From Arsenicicoccus cauae (GTDB lineage Bacteria > Actinomycetota > Actinomycetes > Actinomycetales > Dermatophilaceae): a DNA stretch of 64,000 bases. The position numbers and the translations under genes are program-made. The notes under the pieces were generated by a model. The model saw nothing but the letters and a program-made list of their open reading frames with translations. It did no database searches and was not told the DNA's origin. Shown in pieces: positions 1 to 7,713 of this stretch (the first letter of the stretch is position 1; every line of letters starts with the position of its first letter). The DNA is taken from positions 83,047 through 147,046 of the forward strand of contig NZ_WLVL01000016.1 in assembly GCF_009707125.1 (NCBI RefSeq), in the 5' to 3' direction.

Positions 1-2
1 TC

Positions 3-1676
3 CTCGTCGGGCGGGCCACCGACACCATCGTCGACGCGGTCCGCAGCGGGCGGGGCACCGCCGCCTTCCCGACGCTGGGGCTGCTCACGCTGGCGATCCT
101 CGCGGCGGAGCTGGTCAGCACGGTGGTCTCCAACCTCGGCGGCTACACCGGCGACGTCCTCAGCAACCGGATCCGTGCGATCTTGTCGACGCGCTACCTC
201 GACAAGCTGCTGCGGCTGCCGCAGAGCTGGTTCGACGACGAGATGACCGGCACGATCGTGTCGCGGCTCAACCGCTCGATCACCGAGGTCTCCAACTTCG
301 CGAAGTCGCTCGCCAACACCTTCTTCACCATGCTGATCCAGACGGCGGCGGTGCTCGTGATCAGCGCGATCTACTACTGGCCGCTGGCGGTGCTGCTGGC
401 CGTCGTCTTCCCGACCTATGTCTGGCTCACGGGGCTCACGTCCCGCACGTGGCAGCGGCTCGAGGCCGACAAGAACCATCACGTCGACACGGCGGGCGGC
501 CGGTTCGCCGAGGTCGTGGGGCAGATCCGGGTGGTGCGGTCCTTCACCCGCGAGCGGCACGAGCTCGACACCTTCACCGACCACTTCATGCGCACCGACA
601 GCACCACCAAGGAGCAGTCGCGGCACTGGCACACGATGGACGTGATCCGTCGCGGCGTCCTCAACCTGGCCTTCGCGGCGATGTACCTCCTCATCTTCCG
701 GCGGACCCTGGACGGCGGCTTCTCCGTCGGCCAGATGGTGCTGCTGATCCAGCTGATCGCGATGGCCCGCATGCCCGTCGAGATGATGAGCTGGGTCCTC
801 GACGCCTCGCAGCGCGCAGTGGCGGGGTCGCGCGACTACTTCCGCGTCATGGCGGCGACCGAGGTCGAGCACGTGCAGGAGATGCCGGCGCTGCCCTCCC
901 GTCCCGAGGGCGCCCCGGTGCTGGAGTTCGAGGACGTGCGTTTCGGCTACGGCGACGGTCCCGACGTGCTGCGTGACGTCACCTTCGACATACGGCCCGG
1001 TGAGCGGGTCGCCCTGGTCAGCGAGTCCGGCGGCGGCAAGACCACCCTGGTCAACCTGCTGCTAGGCCTCTATCCGCTGCGCGGCGGGCAGATCCGCCTC
1101 GACGGCGTCGACATCGCCACGCTCCCCCACGACGAGCTGCGCCGTCGGATCTCCCTGGTCTTCCAGGACCCGTCGCTCTTCTCCGACACCGTCGGCGAGA
1201 ACATCCGCTACGGCCACCCCACCGCGTCCCAGCACGAGGTCGCGCTGGCGGCCGAGCGCGCCAACGCAAGCGTCTTCATCGGCAAGCTGGACGGCGAGTT
1301 CGACGCCATGATCGGCGAGCGCGGCCTCAAGCTCTCCGGTGGCCAGAAGCAGCGCATCTCCGTCGCTCGCGCCATGCTCAAGGACGCCTCCGTGCTGGTC
1401 CTCGACGAGGCCACCAGCGCGCTCGACACCCGCTCGGAGCGCGCCGTGCAGGAGGGCCTCGTGCAGCTCATGGCGGGACGCACCTCGCTGATCATCGCCC
1501 ACCGGCTGTCCACCATCGCGGGCGTCGACCGGATCGTGACGATCAAGGACGGTCGGGTCGACGAGATCGGCTCGCCTGCCCAGCTGGCCACCTCTGGTGG
1601 GGTGTATGCCGAGCTGCTCGCCATGCAACGCCGCGGTGAGGACTCCTACCTCAACGCGTACCAAGAGGCGAAGTAA
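3..1676 (+). CDS. ABC transporter, fused permease and ATPase (5' end outside window)
   Basis: The C-terminal part of a half-size exporter of the MsbA/LmrA type, open from the first base, so the true start lies upstream. Residues up to about 270 hold hydrophobic segments of the ABC transmembrane domain. The nucleotide-binding domain follows, with Walker A (1017-1043, read as VSESGGGKT), signature LSGGQKQR, Walker B VLVLDEATSALD and the H-loop IIAHRL. The first glycine of the usual GxSGxGKS P-loop is a serine here, while the lysine and threonine are kept. The substrate cannot be told from sequence. The gene ends 48 bases before the HAIR operator of hsp20. Confidence 0.93.
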   Translation, partial: LVGRATDTIVDAVRSGRGTAAFPTLGLLTLAILAAELVSTVVSNLGGYTGDVLSNRIRAILSTRYLDKLLRLPQSWFDDEMTGTIVSRLNRSITEVSNFAKSLANTFFTMLIQTAAVLVISAIYYWPLAVLLAVVFPTYVWLTGLTSRTWQRLEADKNHHVDTAGGRFAEVVGQIRVVRSFTRERHELDTFTDHFMRTDSTTKEQSRHWHTMDVIRRGVLNLAFAAMYLLIFRRTLDGGFSVGQMVLLIQLIAMARMPVEMMSWVLDASQRAVAGSRDYFRVMAATEVEHVQEMPALPSRPEGAPVLEFEDVRFGYGDGPDVLRDVTFDIRPGERVALVSESGGGKTTLVNLLLGLYPLRGGQIRLDGVDIATLPHDELRRRISLVFQDPSLFSDTVGENIRYGHPTASQHEVALAAERANASVFIGKLDGEFDAMIGERGLKLSGGQKQRISVARAMLKDASVLVLDEATSALDTRSERAVQEGLVQLMAGRTSLIIAHRLSTIAGVDRIVTIKDGRVDEIGSPAQLATSGGVYAELLAMQRRGEDSYLNAYQEAK

Positions 1677-1723
1677 TCGCGGGAACAGCGCGCCGCCGAT
1701 CCGCGTTCACCCCAGTGCCACGA

Positions 1724-1746
1724 GGTTGAGTCGCAGGGACTCAACC
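1724..1746 (+). promoter_or_regulatory. HAIR operator (HspR binding site) upstream of hsp20
   Basis: GGTTGAGT (1724-1731) and ACTCAACC (1739-1746) form a perfect 8-bp inverted repeat around a 7-base spacer. The known HAIR consensus is CTTGAGT-N7-ACTCAAG, and the match includes the spacer length. It ends 21 bases before the hsp20 start. HspR repression of the small heat-shock gene is inferred. Confidence 0.8.
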
Positions 1747-1767
1747 CAAGAGATGGAGGTGTTCACC

Positions 1768-2238
1768 ATGGAGGCTCGTACGTTCGACCCGTTCCGCGAG
1801 ATGGACCGCATCCTCGGCACCGTCAACCGGGGCCCCTCCTCGCCCGTCCTGCCGATGGACCTCTACCGCGACGGTGACCGGTTCGTCGTGGCCGTGGACC
1901 TGCCCGGCGTCGACCCCTCCTCGATCGACATCGACGTCGAGGAGCGCACCCTCACCATCCGCGCCGAGCGTCGCAGCAGCGTGTCCGAGGACGCACAGTG
2001 GCTCACCCACGAGCGGCCGGTCGGCACGTTCGCCCGCCAGCTGACCCTGGGCTACGGCGTCTCCACCGAGCGGATCGAGGCCGACTACTCCGACGGCGTC
2101 CTGACGCTGACGATCCCGGTCGCCGAGGAGGCCAAGCCGCGCAAGATCCAGGTCAGCCACGCCGGCAAAGAGCAGGCCATCACGCCCGGCGCCGCGCCCG
2201 ACGTCGTGGAGTCCACGACGGAGAAGGACCAGGGCTGA
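1768..2238 (+). CDS. Hsp20/alpha-crystallin small heat-shock protein
   Basis: A 156-residue ATP-independent holdase chaperone that would bind unfolding proteins in the cytoplasm. The start at 1768 has GGAGGT at 1755-1760, seven bases upstream; an in-frame ATG at 1753 overlaps that ribosome site and is less likely. Residues about 40-140 form the alpha-crystallin domain, with MDLYRDGDRFVV at its start and the conserved SDGVLTLTIP near its end. The length is normal for the family. A HAIR operator directly upstream suggests HspR-controlled heat-shock expression. Confidence 0.92.
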   Translation: MEARTFDPFREMDRILGTVNRGPSSPVLPMDLYRDGDRFVVAVDLPGVDPSSIDIDVEERTLTIRAERRSSVSEDAQWLTHERPVGTFARQLTLGYGVSTERIEADYSDGVLTLTIPVAEEAKPRKIQVSHAGKEQAITPGAAPDVVESTTEKDQG

Positions 2239-2260
2239 GTCGCCGGCCACGCCCGCGACC

Positions 2261-2315
2261 TTACGCCCGGAAGGGGTGCTCCCACCATCGGTGGGAGCAC
2301 CCCTTCCGGGCGTAA
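2261..2315. terminator. Perfect 26-bp inverted repeat after hsp20
   Basis: Two 26-base arms (2261-2286 and 2290-2315) are exactly complementary around the 3-base loop ATC. It starts 22 bases after the hsp20 stop and probably ends that transcript. No long T run follows. The rest of 2316-2523 shows no gene I can support. Confidence 0.7.
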
Positions 2316-2523
2316 CGCTGGGGCTTCCCAATCGGGCGAGGCCGGGGGCGTCTCCTGCGTGACCCCCACCCGATCGCCCCGCAATCCGTGCAAGTGCGTG
2401 CGTGCGCAGGCAACGAGCCGTTCCTGGACCACGGAATCGGCGACGCTGCGCATCTGGTCGCGGTCCCGTGACGACGAGCTCGACGAAGCCCATGACGCGG
2501 ATGCTGCCACCGCGGCGCGACGG

Positions 2524-2596
2524 AGCTGGAGAAGGGACTCGAACCCTCAACCACCTGTTTACAAGACAGGTGCGCTACCGATTGCGCCACTCCAGC
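2524..2596 (-). tRNA. tRNA-Thr (UGU anticodon)
   Basis: On the minus strand a 73-base cloverleaf can be drawn: acceptor GCTGGAG/CTCCAGC, D-stem GCGC/GCGC, anticodon stem CCTGT/ACAGG enclosing loop CTTGTAA (anticodon TGT), and T-loop TTCGAGT. The discriminator base is T and CCA is not encoded. It reads threonine ACA codons, which are rare in such a GC-rich genome. No integrase or attachment repeat is seen beside it. Confidence 0.95.
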
Positions 2597-2781
2597 GGGA
2601 TGACGGGGGCGCGGCCGTGCGGCGGGCTCCGTCATACATGCCGTCCGATCCTAGTCGGCGACGCGTGGCGGGCCCTAAACGGGGTCGGGCCGGGGCGGCT
2701 GCACACCGCGGCGAGGATGTCTCGCCCTGCAACGTGAGACGGGCGAGGCAGCGGTGCACGCGAGCGTGCGCGGGCATGACT

Positions 2782-2819
2782 GAGGGCCGGCATCCCCCTC
2801 AGAGATGATGCCGGCCCTC
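2782..2819. terminator. Hairpin downstream of the first Rpf-like gene
   Basis: A 13-bp stem (2782-2794 with 2807-2819) around a 12-base loop lies 41 bases beyond the stop of the leftward gene at 2861. It is a likely transcript end. Otherwise 2597-2860 holds nothing I can assign. Confidence 0.6.
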
Positions 2820-2860
2820 GATGTCACGAGCTGGGGCAGGGCGTGCGCGACGCCCCGCGA

Positions 2861-3415
2861 TCAGCGGCGGACGTAGACGCGCACGTAGTAGCGCTTGCCC
2901 GAGCGGGTGTAGCGCTTCTTGAGGACGTAACGCTTCTTGGAGACGTAGCGCTTCTTCTTGACGACGCGCTTCTTGACGACCTTCTTCTTCACGGCCTTGC
3001 GGACCGTGGAGCGGGAGGCTGGAGCGGCGGCGCCACCGCGGGTCAGGCCGGCGCGGCGGGAGCAGACGGGCCACGCACCCGGGCCCTGGCCGGCGAGGAC
3101 GCGCTCGGCGATGGCGATCTGCTGGGCCTTGGAGGCGCGGTTGGCGGTGGGGGCGTAGGCGCCGCCACCGTAGGCGAGCCACGTGGAGCGGGTGAACTGC
3201 AGACCGCCGTAGAAGCCGTTGCCGGTGGCGATGGACCAGTTGCCGCCGGACTCGCAGGCCGCGACGCGGTCCCAGGTGCCGACAGAAGCCGCGTTGGCGG
3301 TGCCGGCGGTGGCGAAGCCGCCACCGAGCGCCAGGGCGGCGGTCGTCAGACCGACGGTGGCGATACGCTTGGAGGTGCGCTTGGGCGCGGCCGAATGACG
3401 GGGGGTGTAACGCAT
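2861..3415 (-). CDS. Secreted Rpf-like transglycosylase with a Lys/Arg/Tyr-rich tail
   Basis: A 184-residue secreted peptidoglycan hydrolase of the resuscitation-promoting-factor type. An N-terminal signal peptide (residues 1-42, ending near GTANA) precedes the lysozyme-like domain (about 47-120), which has WDRVAACESGGNWSI with the presumed catalytic glutamate, GGLQF and GQGPGAWPVC. The last 50 residues are an odd strongly basic tail built from repeats of KKRYV-like units, which could hold the enzyme on anionic wall polymers. The start is ATG 3415. The leader holds a c-di-AMP riboswitch. A paralogue lies just upstream (3997-4788). Confidence 0.88.
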   Translation of the reverse strand: MRYTPRHSAAPKRTSKRIATVGLTTAALALGGGFATAGTANAASVGTWDRVAACESGGNWSIATGNGFYGGLQFTRSTWLAYGGGAYAPTANRASKAQQIAIAERVLAGQGPGAWPVCSRRAGLTRGGAAAPASRSTVRKAVKKKVVKKRVVKKKRYVSKKRYVLKKRYTRSGKRYYVRVYVRR

Positions 3416-3435
3416 GGTGGGGGGAGATCCTCTCC

Positions 3436-3625
3436 TGACGACGCCTGTGAAGTGAGCTGTCGGGTTCGGGCGGTCAGGTGCCCGGCCGCTGCTGCGGCTT
3501 CACCCCAAGACCCGCGGGGCGGGTCGAAGTGGGTCCTCCACTGTCATCCTGCGCCCGGACCAGGTGTGTCCGGCGGGGGTGCCCTCTGGATGACGCTCGG
3601 CGTAGGGGGCATGCGCTGCTGAAAT
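3436..3625 (-). ncRNA. c-di-AMP riboswitch (ydaO-yuaA type), copy 1
   Basis: The leader of the leftward Rpf-like gene contains, on the minus strand, the hallmark elements GGGGTGAAGCCGC (3494-3506) and AACCCGACAGCT (3455-3466) followed by CAGGCGTCGTCAGGA. These match the conserved core of the ydaO class, which senses c-di-AMP and is known to control cell-wall hydrolase genes in actinobacteria. The outer limits are approximate. A likely promoter lies further out (TTGTCT, 18 bases, TAGAGT near 3715-3745). Confidence 0.85.
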
Positions 3626-3931
3626 TTCGGGGGTATGGAGTTGTGCCCGAGGCGGAGACGGTCTCTCCGCGACAAGCCGCCGGCCCCCGGGGGGCAGCGG
3701 CGATGTCAGAGGAGACTCTAGGGCCCGTTATCGGTTTGAGACAAACCACAGGTTCGGCTCAGGCTGGCAACAAGGTTGCTCTCAGTGACGAAGGGCCGCC
3801 GGGACGGCCCACCCAGGAGGGAGTTGTCCCGATGTTTCCGCTACGTACCGTATGGGTTTGTGGGATACCTCACGTCGCGCCCGACAGCGTGTCGTTTCGC
3901 GTCAGAACCCACACGTTCGGACGCGGACAGC

Positions 3932-3970
3932 CGTGTGGGGGCCGACCCGTTTCGGGTCGACCCCCACACG
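3932..3970. terminator. Hairpin downstream of the second Rpf-like gene
   Basis: Arms 3932-3949 and 3953-3970 pair over 18 positions with one mismatch or wobble, around loop TTT. The hairpin sits 26 bases beyond the stop of the gene at 3997 and should end its transcript before the promoter of copy 1. Confidence 0.65.
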
Positions 3971-3996
3971 TGAGCTGGTGCTCAGAGAGGCGTGGT

Positions 3997-4788
3997 TCAG
4001 CTGGCGGGCGCCATGAGCTTGGCCCAGGTGACCGGGCCGGGGTAGCCGCTCACGTCGGAGCCGGTCCAGCCGAGGGACTTCTGGAAGGCGGCGACGGCGG
4101 CCTTGTCGGCCGAGGTGAACGTCGGGCCGGCACCGACCTTGTAGAAGCTGCCGAAGCCGTGCGCCTGCAGACGCTTGCCGAGCAGGGTGACCGCGGAGTC
4201 CTGGTGGCCCAGCACGAACGCGCCGGCACCGGGGTAGGACGACACGGAGGTCTGCGAGGAGGCGCGCTTGGTCGCACGCTTCGGCGCGGCCTGCTCCGCA
4301 ACCTTGGTGGAGGAGGTGGAGCGCTTGGTGCTGCGCGGCTCGGAGGACGACACGGCCTTGCGCTCGGTGGAGCGGGAGGCACGAGCCTGGGTGGCCGAGC
4401 TGCTGTCGGCACCGCCGCTGCCGCGGGTCAGACCCGCCTTGCGGGAGCAGACGGGCCAGGCGCCGGGGCCCTGGCCGGCCAGGACGCGCTTGGCGACCCG
4501 GATCTGCTCGGACTTGGAGGCGCCGGCCGCCGAGCCGCTGCCGCCGTAGGCGCGCCAGGTGCTCGGCGTGAACTGCAGGCCACCGTGGTAGCCGTTGCCG
4601 GTGCTGATCGACCAGTTGCCGCCGGACTCGCAGGCGGCGACGCGGTCCCACACGCTGTCGTCGGCGTGGGCGGTGCCGGTGGCGGCGATGCCGCCGCCGA
4701 CGGTGAGGGCCGCGGTGGCGAGGCCCGTCGTGGCCCAGCGGGCGGTGCGACGGGTCGAGGAGATGGCGTGACGAGGTGCGTAGCGCAC
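3997..4788 (-). CDS. Secreted Rpf-like transglycosylase with C-terminal peptidoglycan-binding domain
   Basis: A 263-residue paralogue of the gene at 2861. The signal peptide (to about residue 42) and Rpf-like domain (WDRVAACESGGNWSI, GGLQF, GQGPGAWPVC) are nearly the same. After a Ser/Lys-rich linker the C-terminus (about 195-260) reads as a peptidoglycan-binding domain: repeated hydrophobic positions, TSADKAAVAAFQKSLGW, then GPVTWAKL. The start is GTG 4788, preceded by AAGGATC. Its leader carries the second c-di-AMP riboswitch. The pair looks like a duplication of the whole riboswitch-gene unit followed by exchange of the C-terminus. Confidence 0.9.
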   Translation of the reverse strand: MRYAPRHAISSTRRTARWATTGLATAALTVGGGIAATGTAHADDSVWDRVAACESGGNWSISTGNGYHGGLQFTPSTWRAYGGSGSAAGASKSEQIRVAKRVLAGQGPGAWPVCSRKAGLTRGSGGADSSSATQARASRSTERKAVSSSEPRSTKRSTSSTKVAEQAAPKRATKRASSQTSVSSYPGAGAFVLGHQDSAVTLLGKRLQAHGFGSFYKVGAGPTFTSADKAAVAAFQKSLGWTGSDVSGYPGPVTWAKLMAPAS

Positions 4789-4802
4789 AGAGATCCTTTC
4801 CT

Positions 4803-5020
4803 GACGACGCCTGTGAAGTGAGCTGTCGGGTTCGGACGGTCAGGTGTCCGGCCGCAGATGCGGCTTCACCCCAAGGCCTGCTCGCGCAGACCGCCACGAG
4901 CCGCTCTCGCGAGTCGTGAGTGGGTCCTCCACCAGCACCCCAGGACCCGGACGAGAGGTGGTGTCCGGCGACGATGCCCGTCGGGTGCTGCTCGGCGCAG
5001 CGGGCATGTCCTGCATGTGA
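4803..5020 (-). ncRNA. c-di-AMP riboswitch (ydaO-yuaA type), copy 2
   Basis: GGGGTGAAGCCGC (4860-4872) and AACCCGACAGCT (4821-4832) on the minus strand are spaced exactly as in copy 1, and the GTGGAGGACCCACT element further 5' is also shared. The variable arm between them is longer. Outer limits are approximate. In known members c-di-AMP binding stops expression of the downstream gene. Confidence 0.85.
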
Positions 5021-5239
5021 ATTCGGGTCTATCCAGTTGTGCCCCGAGACGGGGGGAGACCCCCGTGACACACCTCGACCAGCCCCAGGGGGCGTGGGCC
5101 GACGGCGCTCGACGACCATAGGCAGGTCCTCGGCCCGATCCCAAACCGAGCCCCCCGCCCCGGCGTGTTCAACCCCCACCTGGTGGATCGACGGGGGCGC
5201 TCCTCCACCTCACCTGGACGTCCCGCGGCGACCACGGCC

Positions 5240-7015
5240 TCAGAACTGCCAGCCGAGGGAGCGTCCCGTCACCGGGTCCTGCTGCAGCGGCCACCACACC
5301 GGCACGCCGTGCCGCAGCAGCGCCCACAGCCCCAGCCCCAGGACCAGGGCCACGAGCAGGGCCGTCACGACCTCTCGGGTGAGCTGGCCCGGCGTCAGGC
5401 CGCGCATCAGCATCCGCGAGCCACGCCGCAGCGAGATGCCGCCCGCACCCCACCAGCAGGTCCAGCACCCGACGAGCGCGCCGACTGCGATGGGGACGGC
5501 CCCGGTGGGCGCCTGGCGGACGCCGAGCAGGGAGCTGCCGAGGGACACCGCGAACATCACGGCCACGGTCACCAGCAGGCCCAGCAGCCCCGTGGCGATC
5601 GTGCTCACCGTCGCGGCCAGCAGCTGGAAGGGGCTGCGCGCCACCGCCACCGCCAGGTCGGTGCCACGCGCCCCGCCCGCCTCGTGGCGTCGCAGCACGG
5701 TGGCCGTGACCGAGCGGTCGACCGTGCGGGCGAGGACCGACCAGCCGAGGGCCACGCCGACGGCGATCATCGGCCACGTCGCGGCGAGCGCGGCGACGGC
5801 CCCGGTGAGGCCGATCAGCTGGGCCGTGCGGGCCGGCTTGCCGACGCGGGGGTCTCCGACCGGCCCCACCGGCTGCTCGTCCCTGCGGGACTCCACGCCG
5901 TATGCCGGTCCCCCGGCGCCAGGCGGTGTCGCCGCGGCAGCGGGAGGGACGGAGGAGGCGTAGGGACGGATCCGCGCGTAGGGCGAGGCCCCGGCAGCAC
6001 TCGCGCCGCCACCCGACGGGATCGCGGGCATGACCCGTGTCGATCCCTGGCGGGGACGCTGCTGCCGGGCGAGCTCCGTCCGGGCGGCGAGGGACTCGGT
6101 GGGTGGAGCGATCGACTGCGTGACGGCGGGGAGCACCTCGGTGCGCCCGCTCGGACCGGTCGCCAGGTGCGGGGCCTCGCCGTGGGCGAGCTGCTCGAGC
6201 GCCGCGAGCACCGTGCCCGCCGAGGGCCGCTGGGCGGGGTCGGGCGTGAGCGCGGCGGCCAGCAGCGGGCGCATGCGAGCGTCCACCCCGGTGAGGTCGT
6301 GCTGCCCGGATCGCACGCGGTCGAGGATGACGTCGACGCGCCCGCGACCGAACGGTGGGGCGCCGGTGGCGGCATACGCGAGGGTGGACGCCCAGCCCCA
6401 CCAGTCCGTGGCCTCGGTGACCGGCGCTCCCGAGAGGACCTCCGGGGACAGGTAGCCCGGCGTCCCCATGACGAGCCCGGTGCTGGTGAGGCGCACGTCG
6501 TCGGCGACGTGCGCGATGCCGAAGTCGATGACGACCGGGTCGTCGTCGACGACCAGGACGTTGCCGGGCTTGAGGTCGCGGTGCACCACGCCCGCGGCGT
6601 GGATGGCGCCCAGGGCATCGTGCAGCCCGCGCGCCAGGCGCAGCAGCGCCTCGCCGCGGAACGGACCGTGGGTCGTGACGTAGTCGTCCAGCGGCGGGCC
6701 CGGCGCGTAGCGCGTCACGATGTAGGGCCGCTCCCCCTCGGGGTCGGCGTCGAGCACCGCCGCGACGCGGGGGTGCTGGACACGCTCCAGGGTCGCGACC
6801 TCGCGCGCCAGCCGGGCCCGGGCGTCCGGGTCACCGGCGATGTGCGGGCGCAGCGCCTTGATCGCCACGGCTCGGCCCGCACGGTCCAGGCCGAGATAGA
6901 CGACACCCATCCCGCCCTCCCCCAGCAGACCGGCCAGGCGATAGGGGCCGAGGGTGTCGTAGGCCGCGGGCAGCCCGGCGGGCGGCGTGGTCGACGACGT
7001 GCTCATGCCCTCCAC
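5240..7015 (-). CDS. Membrane-anchored serine/threonine protein kinase
   Basis: A 591-residue PknB-type kinase. The kinase domain (about 23-285) keeps every key feature: LLGEGGMGVVYLG glycine loop, VAIK lysine, HRDLKPGN catalytic loop, DFG (VIDFGIAH) and an APE-like PEVLSG region. A low-complexity Ala/Ser/Pro linker follows, and the last 200 residues contain several hydrophobic segments, so the C-terminus is a multi-pass membrane domain rather than the PASTA sensor of PknB. Either GTG 7015 or ATG 7006 could be the start; neither has a well-spaced ribosome site. Substrates are unknown. Confidence 0.92.
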   Translation of the reverse strand: MEGMSTSSTTPPAGLPAAYDTLGPYRLAGLLGEGGMGVVYLGLDRAGRAVAIKALRPHIAGDPDARARLAREVATLERVQHPRVAAVLDADPEGERPYIVTRYAPGPPLDDYVTTHGPFRGEALLRLARGLHDALGAIHAAGVVHRDLKPGNVLVVDDDPVVIDFGIAHVADDVRLTSTGLVMGTPGYLSPEVLSGAPVTEATDWWGWASTLAYAATGAPPFGRGRVDVILDRVRSGQHDLTGVDARMRPLLAAALTPDPAQRPSAGTVLAALEQLAHGEAPHLATGPSGRTEVLPAVTQSIAPPTESLAARTELARQQRPRQGSTRVMPAIPSGGGASAAGASPYARIRPYASSVPPAAAATPPGAGGPAYGVESRRDEQPVGPVGDPRVGKPARTAQLIGLTGAVAALAATWPMIAVGVALGWSVLARTVDRSVTATVLRRHEAGGARGTDLAVAVARSPFQLLAATVSTIATGLLGLLVTVAVMFAVSLGSSLLGVRQAPTGAVPIAVGALVGCWTCWWGAGGISLRRGSRMLMRGLTPGQLTREVVTALLVALVLGLGLWALLRHGVPVWWPLQQDPVTGRSLGWQF

Positions 7016-7104
7016 GGTACGTGCTCGCCGTGGGACGTCGCTGGGACCACCGCCGCCCGGAGGGTGACGATCCGGCCACTGCCGGCCGGGCCGGCGCGTG
7101 CCGG

Positions 7105-7533
7105 CTACTGGTTGATGTAGCCGACCAGGTGGTCGCGCTCGTCCTGCAGCTGGCTGATGCGGTGCTTGACCACGTCGCCGATGGTCACGATGGCCGCGAG
7201 GCGACCGTCCTCGAGGACCGGGACGTGTCGGATGCGCCGCTCGGTCATGGACCCGGCGAGGTCCTCGATCTCGTCGCCGAAGGAGCAGGTGTGCACCTCG
7301 ACGGTCATGATCGTGGAGACCGGCTCCTCCAGGACCGCGGCCCCGGACCGGCCGAGGTGCCGCACCACGTCCCGCTCGCTGACGATGCCGGCGACGCTCG
7401 AGCCGTCGTTGCTCACGACGACCGCGCCGATGTTGTGGTCGGCGAGCACGCTGAGGAGCTCACCGACGGTGGCCTCCGGTCGCACGGTGACGACGTCGGA
7501 GCCCTTGGACCTGACCACGTCGGAGATCTTCAT
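7105..7533 (-). CDS. CBS-domain pair protein
   Basis: A 142-residue cytoplasmic protein made only of two CBS domains (about 8-62 and 72-128), ending in a short polar helix. Stand-alone CBS pairs bind adenine nucleotides and act as energy sensors, but the partner is not evident here. GVVVSNDGSSVAGIVSERDVVRHL is split between the two halves of the first domain. The gene starts 180 bases from, and divergent to, otsA. The kinase gene begins 89 bases past its end on the same strand. Confidence 0.9.
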   Translation of the reverse strand: MKISDVVRSKGSDVVTVRPEATVGELLSVLADHNIGAVVVSNDGSSVAGIVSERDVVRHLGRSGAAVLEEPVSTIMTVEVHTCSFGDEIEDLAGSMTERRIRHVPVLEDGRLAAIVTIGDVVKHRISQLQDERDHLVGYINQ

Positions 7534-7713
7534 GTCGAGACCCTAGGCCCCCGCCCCCGCGCGCGCCAGAGGTGCCCCCGCCTAGAGTGGCAGTGCGCCG
7601 GGTACGTGCAGGACCGGCGGGCCCGTCGGCCCGTCATACGACACCGGCCCGGACGTCAGGATGCCCAGGCGCACCGCGACGACCAGGGCGACACCAGAGG
7701 AGCTGATCGCACC

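Noticed and set aside
2524..2596. tRNA-Thr as an integration site of a mobile island
   Set aside because: No integrase, no second copy of the tRNA end and normal housekeeping genes on both sides.
3478..4821. Plus-strand open frame over the second Rpf-like gene
   Set aside because: Glycine/alanine/arginine-rich shadow of the leftward gene and its riboswitch; the minus strand carries clear family motifs.
7021..7713. Upstream extension of otsA through the CBS gene
   Set aside because: The family start and a ribosome site lie at 7714; the upstream part is the complement of the CBS-domain gene.
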